From Gemmatimonadota bacterium (lineage in GTDB: Bacteria > GCA-2686955): a DNA stretch of 13,903 nt. Under the pieces are notes generated by a model. It made no database searches. It saw only the letters and a list, made by a program, of their open reading frames with translations, and was not told the origin of the DNA. Below, piece after piece: positions 9,134-13,903 of this stretch; the stretch's first letter is position 1; each line of letters opens with the position of its first letter. A program made the translations under genes and the position numbers. The stretch is taken from assembly GCA_002686955.1 (NCBI GenBank), contig NYZA01000006.1, positions 1 through 13,903 on the forward strand, in the 5' to 3' direction.

Positions 9134-10687
9134 CTACGGCAACCAGCCGATGTTGCCGGGGCCACCGAAGGCGCCCATGTCGGACCGCGCCCCGTTCGGA
9201 TACCACGCCGGCCAGCGCGGGTGCCAGTCGCTGACTCCGTCCTCGATCGTGGGATCGCCAGCATCGATGCAGGGGGAGCCGGGGCTGAGGAGGTAGTCGA
9301 CTCCTTGAAAAGAGCGGAAGTGGGGGTCGGCGTCGATGTTGCCCTCTCCGGGCCAGCCGCCTTCTATGTCGGAGTAGGTGATGGCCGGTTCCGAGTCTCT
9401 AACGATGAAGGCATCAGGGAAGTTCTCCCACATGATGCAGCTGGAAACCTCAAGCCCCCTGGAGAAGGTCTCCACCGCTCCGCCCGCGAGCCCCGCCCAG
9501 TTTCCGGTGATGGTGCAGTTGAGCACTTGCAGCGTGGAGTCACTCGATGTGAATCGAAGCCCCCCTCCCTGATCCGCTGCCGCGTTCTCGAGCACCAGGC
9601 AGTTGGACAGGAGCGCGGTGCCATCGCTGATCGCGATCCCCCCGCCCCGCCCCGTCGCCTCATTCCACGCGATCAGGCTGTTCGTGATCTCCAAGTGCCC
9701 ACGCCCGGGTCCTTGCATCAGGCCTCCGCCATGCCCGTCATTGGGACTGCCTGTCGTCCGATTTCCGATGATCGCGCATCTCTGAATGCGGACCTCGGTT
9801 CCGTTGTCACGGACCTGGATTCCCCCTCCCATCGCCGTCGACTCGTTGCCCGCGATCGTGCAGTCCTCGATCAGGACACGTGAAGTAGACTGTGAGTTCC
9901 AGGAAGACGCGATGATCGCCTTGTCCAGGTTCTTGGTAAACGCCGAGTTTGACACACGCACGTCCGAGTCCAGGATTCCCAGGCCGGTGAAGGCGGCTTC
10001 CTCTCCCCGCCCGCTCACCCGGCACCAGTCGATCCATGCCTCCGAACGCGCTATGGCCAGGCCAGTGCCCGAATTGCCGGCGATCCGGCAACCGAGGATC
10101 GTGGGTGAGGCTTGGGAGGCGTGGAGCACTCCTCCCCCGCCTGAGGTCACATTGCGGTCCAAGCTACATCGCTCGATGAGCGGACTCGATTGGAAGCAGA
10201 AAACGCCTCCCCCGATGCTCCAGGGGTAAACCATTACCGAGTTCCCCCGGATGATGCAGTCGCGAATCCACGGCGAGGTGTCCGCCTCGCAGTAGATACC
10301 GCCCGCGGCCCAACTGGGGCTCCAGTGGGGGTCCAGAATGAGCCGCTGGCCGGTCCCTCCCGTAATGAGCAGTCCCTGAAGCACCGAGCTTCGGTCCGCG
10401 CCATCGATGAACGAGACCACCGTGCCTTGAGACGCGCCGTCGACCACGGTCGCTGCGACGACCAGCGTGTCGAGCGGGTCCGTACCGGTAACCACGATCC
10501 CCTTGGCGTCGAAGGTGAGCTGCTCCACGTAGGTCCCGGGGTGCACCAGCACCGTATCCCCGGAGGCGGCGGCATCCATCGCACCGGCGATCGTCTCGGA
10601 GTCCCCTGGCACGTCGAGCGTGCGCGCAAGGGCGAAACCGGTGAGGAGCGGGCCTGCCAAGGCCGCCAAAGGGAGCCGTGTGCCCAT
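9134..10687 (-). CDS. Secreted right-handed parallel beta-helix repeat protein
   Basis: A 517-residue protein. The signal peptide MGTRLPLAALAGPLLTGFALA is likely cut after ALA (residue 21). Next comes TLDVPGDSETIAGAMDAAASGDTVLVHPGTY, the usual entry of pectate-lyase-like beta-helix proteins ('I-Q-x-A-I-x-A-A-x-x-G-D-T-V-x-V-x-P-G-T-Y'). From about residue 105 to 430 there are many coils of about 20-25 residues with the pattern 'I-x-x-C-x-I-x-G-N-x-A-x-x-x-G-G-G-I' (for example RIAGNSGTGLAI, SLIAWNEATGRGGGIAI, TITGNWAGLAGGAVE). It ends with DADPHFRSFQGVDYLLSPGSPCIDAGDP and DMGAFGGPG, a standard closing module of this group. No C-terminal sorting domain (T9SS or FlgD-like) is seen, so it may be periplasmic or released. 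The ligand or substrate is unknown; catalytic residues of a lyase are not evident. The ATG at 10687 has AGGAG 6 bases upstream. Confidence 0.88.
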   Translation of the reverse strand: MGTRLPLAALAGPLLTGFALARTLDVPGDSETIAGAMDAAASGDTVLVHPGTYVEQLTFDAKGIVVTGTDPLDTLVVAATVVDGASQGTVVSFIDGADRSSVLQGLLITGGTGQRLILDPHWSPSWAAGGIYCEADTSPWIRDCIIRGNSVMVYPWSIGGGVFCFQSSPLIERCSLDRNVTSGGGGVLHASQASPTILGCRIAGNSGTGLAIARSEAWIDWCRVSGRGEEAAFTGLGILDSDVRVSNSAFTKNLDKAIIASSWNSQSTSRVLIEDCTIAGNESTAMGGGIQVRDNGTEVRIQRCAIIGNRTTGSPNDGHGGGLMQGPGRGHLEITNSLIAWNEATGRGGGIAISDGTALLSNCLVLENAAADQGGGLRFTSSDSTLQVLNCTITGNWAGLAGGAVETFSRGLEVSSCIMWENFPDAFIVRDSEPAITYSDIEGGWPGEGNIDADPHFRSFQGVDYLLSPGSPCIDAGDPTIEDGVSDWHPRWPAWYPNGARSDMGAFGGPGNIGWLP

Positions 10688-10693
10688 GTCGCT

Positions 10694-10698
10694 CTCCT
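10694..10698 (-). promoter_or_regulatory. Shine-Dalgarno site of the beta-helix gene
   Basis: AGGAG on the minus strand, 6 bases before the ATG at 10687. It supports the chosen start of the secreted protein. Confidence 0.7.
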
Positions 10699-10739
10699 GC
10701 TTGCGAGGCGCTTCCCACCCTCGCTCCTCTGTGCTGCTC

Positions 10740-10769
10740 AGCCTAACTTCAGGGCCGTGGCCGTATCAA
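10740..10769 (-). promoter_or_regulatory. Possible promoter of the beta-helix gene
   Basis: On the minus strand TTGATA (10769-10764), 18-base spacer, then TAGGCT (10745-10740), which keeps the first, second and last bases of TATAAT. It would give a leader of about 46 bases. It lies across the 3' end of the decayed ASPIC/UnbV gene. The -10 match is poor, so the call is tentative. Confidence 0.35.
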
Positions 10770-11292
10770 GCGCTTCCCTCCGTCCGCGGCCGCGATCCGC
10801 GGATCTCCGTCGCATCCCCCATCCATCCGCTCGATCTCGATCACCTGGTTCACGGAGCTGTCCGACACCTCCTCGTCCGGATCGCCTCCCCTCTCGCCCC
10901 CCCGCCACCAGACTCTGACGTCGGCCACCGTAGCGAGCGGCCCGAGGCCGAAGTGGAGCACCGCGTCATCCTGGCTGTAGTTGCCCTGACCCGCATCGTC
11001 GAAGCGCTTCTGCCGGCTGAGCTCGGCGCCCCCGCTGCTCTTGCCCAACCACCTCCACTTTCGCCTCCAAGGTGCCGCAGCGGTCGCCCCCGTCCAGGCG
11101 AACGCCCAGCCAACTGTTCGGGTCCGGTGTCACGTTCGACCGGTGCAGATAGGTCGGTCCTCCGAGTGGCCGCCCGATGCCGCCGTTGCCGACGACGAGG
11201 TCGAGCCGACCGTCCGCATCGACACGCGCGATCGCTCCCAGATTCCCTCGGCCCTGCTCGGCCGCGAGGTCCGGGCTCACCCTCTCCAACAA
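10749..11292 (-). pseudogene. Truncated, frameshifted FG-GAP/ASPIC-UnbV protein remnant
   Basis: Two minus-strand reading frames together give the C-terminal part of a surface beta-propeller protein. The first frame (11292 to about 11041) reads NLGAIARVDADGRLDLVVGN (an FG-GAP/VCBS Asp-rich loop), then YLHRSNVTPD and NSWLGVRLDGGDRCGTLEAKVEVV, which leads into the ASPIC/UnbV domain. The match then continues in another frame, from about 11048 to the stop at 10749: GKSSGGAELSRQKRFDD, GNYSQDDAVLHFGLGPLATV, then ADVRVWW and VNQVIEIE. 'Y-S-Q-x-D-x-x-x-H-F-G-L-G' is the ASPIC signature. One extra base (or two missing ones) near the GGTGGTTGGGC stretch explains the switch. The N-terminal several hundred residues of a normal protein are missing, and possible transposase debris abuts there, so this is a real wreck and not just a read error. 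Such proteins are usually exported. Confidence 0.7.
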
Positions 11293-11295
11293 GCC

Positions 11296-11830
11296 TCAAA
11301 GTAGCGCTGCTACTCCTCCGGTTTCGGAGCTCACCGATCGACCGGATCTGAGGCACATCTGGGCGCAAACCCAGGGAGGTATTTCTTCGCCGACCCTCAG
11401 GCCTTCTTTGAGCCGCACTTTCTTCTTCCGGCCCGTTCGCCCCGCGCCCTTGGCGCTCTCTCCGCACCCGATGAGTGTGCCGTCGATCAGCATACCGAGA
11501 CGTAACGGGAGAAGGGCATCGACTGTCGCTTGATCCCCGCGCCCTTCAACTCCGCCAAGAGGCCAAACACCCCGAGCCCTTCGAGCTAAGCGAGGAAGAC
11601 ATCCACGAGCGTCGCCGAGCCCAAGGGGTAGACCACGTCCGGCTCGGCACCCGCGTGCACGTCGCGAGCCACGCCCAAATCGTCTTGAGCCGCGCACTGC
11701 CACGTCAATGAGTCCGCAACACGATCGCATCCGGACCGGGTCGGGAGCTCTTCCTGGCACGCACTTCGTTTGGGCACACCCAGGTGTACCGCAAAGCGGG
11801 CAAAAGTACAATAGTCCGTAACGCGTCGCT
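11296..11830 (-). pseudogene. Decayed, internally deleted transposase-like sequence
   Basis: No intact ORF makes sense here, but two minus-strand frames look like parts of one DDE-type transposase. One frame (about 11777 down to 11487) reads DVVYPLGSATLVDVFLA, an in-frame stop at 11588-11586, then LEGLGVFGLLAELKGAG and IKRQSMPFSRYVSV before a stop at 11489. This resembles an N-terminal helical region of a transposase. The other frame (about 11500 to 11400) reads GMLIDGTLIGCGESAKGAG, then RTGRKKKVRLKEG, where 'DGT' followed by a basic cluster resembles the first catalytic Asp region of some DDE transposases. If right, about 150 residues between the two blocks are lost. I recognise the style, not a named family. 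No inverted repeats or target duplication were found. It lies beside the truncated ASPIC gene, which it may have broken. Confidence 0.4.
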
Positions 11831-12074
11831 GCGTCGTGACTTGCCGCGTCGCCAGCGCGTCGCATCGATCCGCGAGGTTGCTCAGCCATCACTCGCGCGA
11901 GCTTGCCGCGGACGCGGAGGTCGGGACCCGAGGCAGAGAGGGGCGTGTTGACCAGTGTCGCCTCGCTGGCACGCAGGGCGGGAAGTTCGCTCCGAGAGGA
12001 GCCGCTGGGCTTGCCTGGCCAGGAACGACGGCTCTTCGCCCGCCAGTGCGCAGTCCTCCCAAGGATCTCACGCT
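11831..12074. other. Non-coding stretch, nothing recognised
   Basis: Between the transposase-like debris and the 18-base repeat I see no ORF with a plausible protein, no RNA gene and no clear hairpin. It may be further eroded mobile DNA. The open frames here are short, Arg/Pro/Ser-rich and without family likeness. Confidence 0.5.
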
Positions 12075-12092
12075 TATATCGAAACGTCAGTC
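12075..12092 (+). repeat. 18-base repeat, copy 2, upstream of the lytic transglycosylase gene
   Basis: TATATCGAAACGTCAGTC on the plus strand, identical to copy 1 at 9035-9052 on the minus strand. It ends 13 bases before a possible -35 box (22 for copy 1) and 83 bases before the ATG (105 for copy 1). The 9-base difference relative to the -35 is close to one DNA turn, which would suit an activator site. Binding is inferred. Confidence 0.6.
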
Positions 12093-12105
12093 GAGGAACT
12101 CACGC

Positions 12106-12134
12106 TTGAAGCGCCTGCACACCGATGTTACAAG
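12106..12134 (+). promoter_or_regulatory. Possible promoter of the lytic transglycosylase gene
   Basis: TTGAAG (12106-12111), 17-base spacer, TACAAG (12129-12134). Each box matches the sigma70 consensus at four of six places. It predicts a leader of about 35 bases. Moderate strength would fit dependence on the 18-base site just upstream. Confidence 0.45.
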
Positions 12135-12175
12135 TATCAGGATCGGGGCCAACGCATTGAGGAATCCGTGATCTG

Positions 12176-13429
12176 ATGTCTCACTACGTTCGAATCGCTC
12201 TGGCTCTGCCGATCGCGCTGCTCATCTCGGCGTGCGCCTCCGTCGGGCCGCGTGGCCCATCGAACGAGATCATCCGCCCCACCGCTCCGCCCCCGGTGCG
12301 CGAAGAGTCGAAGAGGCTGCGGGAGCACACTTCGGTACGCGTGCTCGAAATGGCGTTCGCCGCCTACGAGAAGAGTATCGCGAGCATGGAGATGCGCTCG
12401 TGGGACCAGGCGTATCGGCGGCTCGACGAAACCAGGCGCTTGTTGAAGTACACAGTCCTCGACGAGCAGGCGGACTCGTTGATCGCGCTGAGCTACGAGA
12501 TGCTCGCCGAAGAGATTGACCTTCGCATGCAGTTCATCGAACCGAACGCGAGCCCCGAGCTGATCGCGCGGCTGGCGCCGAAAGTGCGGGAGCCACTGCT
12601 CAGCTACGATTGGGATCGCGTACTGATGCCGATCGACGGCTCGGAGCTGCGGATCGCGAGAAACGCCCGAGTGGATCACTACTTGGCGCTCTTTTCGGGG
12701 CCGCGGAGACGATCGTTCGAACGGAGCCTCGGACGAGCCGGCCGGTATCTGCCGATGATGACGCGGATTCTCGCCTCTGAAGGGGTGCCGGCGGAGCTCG
12801 CCTGGTTGCCGATCATAGAGAGCGGCATGCAACCCAACGCCGTGAGTCGCGCCAAGGCGGTCGGGCTATGGCAGTTCATCCGATCGACCGGCTCGCTCTA
12901 CGGGCTCGAGATCAGCGAGTTCATCGACGAGCGACGCAATCCGGAGAGATCGACGCATGCGGCGGCGCGCCATCTGCGCGATCTCCACGAGAAGTTCCGC
13001 TCCTGGCCACTGGCGCTGGCCGCCTACAACTGCGGAGCGAGGCGGGTGGAGCGGGCGATCGAGCGGGCACACAGCCGGAACTACTGGCTGCTCGATCTGC
13101 CGCGCGAGACCCGGAACTATGTGCCCCAGTTCTATGCCGCCGCGATTCTGGCGCGCCGCCCTGAAGCATGGGGACTGGTGCCGAGAACGGTTCCGCCGGA
13201 GCAGGTCGGCGAGGTCGTGGTGCCGGGGCAGGTGGGATTCCGGACGATCGCCCGTTGCGCGGCGACGACCGAGCGAGAGATCAAGGAGCTCAATCCGCAT
13301 CTGCTCCACGGAATGACGCCACCGCGCCGATCGACCCGTGTGCGCGTGCCTTCGGGCAGCGAGTTCGATTTCGCGGAGCGGCTCGGCGGGATTCCTCAGG
13401 GAGAGCGGTTGACTCTCAGGGGGGATTGA
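12176..13429 (+). CDS. MltD-like lytic transglycosylase lipoprotein
   Basis: Cleaves peptidoglycan glycan strands to give anhydro-muropeptide ends, at the periplasmic side of the envelope. It has 417 residues. The signal sequence ends in the lipobox ISAC (Cys20). Residues about 45-190 form a helical N-terminal region including PLLSYDWDRVLMPIDGSELR. The SLT domain runs from about 195 to 310: PAELAWLPIIESGMQPNAVS holds the catalytic glutamate (Glu215) in the 'I-E-S' motif, then AKAVGLWQFIRSTGSLYGL and AAYNCG (282-287), the standard goose-lysozyme-like motifs. YVPQFYAAAIL (315-325) is the MltD-type extension. Residues about 345-395 look like one degenerate LysM (VVVPGQVGFRTIARCAATTE, then LNPHLL); E. 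coli MltD has two LysM repeats. A GAGGAA lies 11 bases before the ATG, somewhat far. It stands alone, with a promoter and the 18-base repeat upstream. Confidence 0.9.
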   Translation: MSHYVRIALALPIALLISACASVGPRGPSNEIIRPTAPPPVREESKRLREHTSVRVLEMAFAAYEKSIASMEMRSWDQAYRRLDETRRLLKYTVLDEQADSLIALSYEMLAEEIDLRMQFIEPNASPELIARLAPKVREPLLSYDWDRVLMPIDGSELRIARNARVDHYLALFSGPRRRSFERSLGRAGRYLPMMTRILASEGVPAELAWLPIIESGMQPNAVSRAKAVGLWQFIRSTGSLYGLEISEFIDERRNPERSTHAAARHLRDLHEKFRSWPLALAAYNCGARRVERAIERAHSRNYWLLDLPRETRNYVPQFYAAAILARRPEAWGLVPRTVPPEQVGEVVVPGQVGFRTIARCAATTEREIKELNPHLLHGMTPPRRSTRVRVPSGSEFDFAERLGGIPQGERLTLRGD

Positions 13430-13610
13430 TCGGGCGATCGGTCGAGCGTCCACCGCGGGCCGCCGATTTCGCCCCCCCGAAACCCAGCGCTCCCCATGCC
13501 GCCCCCGTACGGCGTCGACCCCCCGCGTCCGGCGCGTCCGCCGCCCTAGTAACCGAAGGGACTGCTCGCGCGCCTCGCCACGCCATCGCGCTCCGGCCAT
13601 CTTGAATTCA

Positions 13611-13626
13611 TCAATCAATCAATCAA
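13611..13626 (+). repeat. Short tandem tetranucleotide repeat (TCAA x4)
   Basis: Four perfect TCAA units, followed by TGAA, just before the toxin-antitoxin remnant and in AT-richer DNA than the surroundings. Four units is too few to expect much slippage. An upstream ATG at 13602 would read through it in frame. Confidence 0.7.
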
Positions 13627-13640
13627 TGAAAGAACACGCC

Positions 13641-13841
13641 ATGCCCAGCACAGTTAGCGCCACCGAGGCGCGGGTTCATTTCCTGGCCCGCCGCCTGGCG
13701 CTAGCCGAATCGTATGATTCCCACTATCTGGTCGTCGCCGAATCCTCGCACGCCGAGCTCTGGACTCTGGATCGGCGTCTGGTTCGAAGCGTGACCAGCG
13801 AGCTGCCTTGGGTACATTGGGCCGGCGCTCCACGGGCCTAG
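13641..13841 (+). pseudogene. Fused remnant: Phd/YefM-like antitoxin start joined to C-terminal half of a VapC PIN toxin
   Basis: A 66-residue ORF in two pieces. Residues 1-14, MPSTVSATEARVHF, are the characteristic start of Phd/YefM-type antitoxins (normally continuing 'G-x-x-L-x-x-V'). From residue 15 on, LARRLALAESYDSHYLVVAE and then AELWTLDRRLVRSV and LPWVHWAG match the end of a VapC PIN domain: Asp26 in 'YD-x-H-Y-L' and Asp44 in 'ELWT-x-D-x-x-L' are the last two acidic residues of the fold. The first conserved Asp of PIN domains, and the rest of the antitoxin, are absent, so neither part should work as it does in the intact pair. The join is in frame, with no stop, as expected for one deletion of about 400 bases between the two genes. 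An alternative start at 13602 adds 13 residues, but MPSTVSATEA fits the antitoxin start. Expression is not shown. Confidence 0.65.
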
Positions 13842-13877
13842 TGGGGTGTGGCAGAAATAGCCATCAGAAGTCTCTTG

Positions 13878-13886
13878 TGATATAGT
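13878..13886 (+). promoter_or_regulatory. Extended -10 promoter for a gene beyond the window
   Basis: TGATATAGT, that is an extended -10 (TGn) with TATAGT. No good -35 is seen 17 bases upstream. It lies 37 bases after the toxin-antitoxin remnant and is followed by GGAGG at 13899-13903, which would be a Shine-Dalgarno site for a plus-strand gene starting just past the window end. If so the leader is very short. Confidence 0.4.
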
Positions 13887-13903
13887 GGGGCAACTGCTGG
13901 AGG

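Noticed and set aside
11740-11830. A zinc-ribbon-like CPLCG stretch on the minus strand in the decayed region
   Set aside because: Only one Cys pair with poor spacing, in a different frame from the transposase-like blocks; probably chance.
9061-11910. GCGAGCTTGC shared between 9061-9070 (minus strand) and the 11898 region
   Set aside because: A 10-base match in high-GC DNA of this length is expected by chance, and its distance to the 18-base repeat differs greatly between the two places.
9035-12092. The 18-base inverted pair as terminal repeats of a 3.06-kb transposon holding the beta-helix gene and the debris
   Set aside because: No target-site duplication flanks the pair (outer bases GTCGTG against GAGGA), no intact transposase lies inside, and both copies sit at promoters in matching orientation. 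Kept only as a less likely reading.
13430-13601. Search for a terminator or small gene after the lytic transglycosylase
   Set aside because: No hairpin with a T-run and no plausible small protein; only scattered C-rich stretches and a short CCGTACGG palindrome.
12866-13618. A 250-codon minus-strand frame opposite the lytic transglycosylase
   Set aside because: The plus strand carries the SLT motifs; the antisense frame has no recognisable domain.
13602-13640. Phase-variable switch by the TCAA repeat
   Set aside because: Only four units, and an ATG with a better antitoxin-like start lies after the repeat, so slippage would not affect it.

Overview
High-GC (clearly above 60 percent) DNA from a didermic (Gram-negative type) bacterium. 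Diderm identity rests on BamD, several lipobox proteins and an MltD-type lytic transglycosylase. The style of the proteins (a GlmU-like protein of the alternative bacterial type, a secreted parallel beta-helix protein, an ASPIC/UnbV relic, TPR lipoproteins) suggests an uncultured lineage of the Eisenbacteria/FCB kind. That placement is inference and weak.

Positions 8929 to 1 (minus strand) form one very compact operon of ten genes. In order of transcription they are: a lipoprotein of unknown function; BamD; NadD; a large TPR lipoprotein; a small lipoprotein of LolA/LolB or DUF4292 type; a DUF3108 periplasmic protein; a deoxyhypusine-synthase-like protein; mannose-1-phosphate guanylyltransferase; a SPOR-domain protein; and a GlmU-like sugar nucleotidyl/acyltransferase that runs off the window. 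All nine junctions are overlaps or a 4-base gap, mostly ATGA or GTGA, so translation is probably coupled. The theme is envelope building (outer-membrane protein assembly, lipoproteins, sugar nucleotides, peptidoglycan binding), with one NAD synthesis gene inside. A good sigma70-type promoter lies at 9012-8983.

Positions 9134 to 10687 (minus) encode a secreted right-handed parallel beta-helix protein with its own possible promoter. Positions 10749 to about 11830 are a graveyard: a frameshifted, N-terminally truncated FG-GAP/ASPIC-UnbV gene next to what looks like a decayed, internally deleted transposase. From there to about 12074 I see no coding signal.

Positions 12176 to 13429 (plus) encode an MltD-like lytic transglycosylase lipoprotein. 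Upstream of it lies an 18-base sequence that also occurs, in the same orientation relative to the gene, upstream of the BamD operon promoter. This suggests a shared regulator of the two envelope transcription units. Positions 13430-13601 (172 bases) show nothing convincing.

Positions 13641 to 13841 hold a short ORF that joins the first residues of a Phd/YefM-type antitoxin to the C-terminal half of a VapC-type PIN toxin, apparently the scar of an internal deletion in a toxin-antitoxin pair. The window ends with an extended -10 promoter and a Shine-Dalgarno-like GGAGG for a gene outside. The hexamer CGATCG is strongly over-represented throughout.
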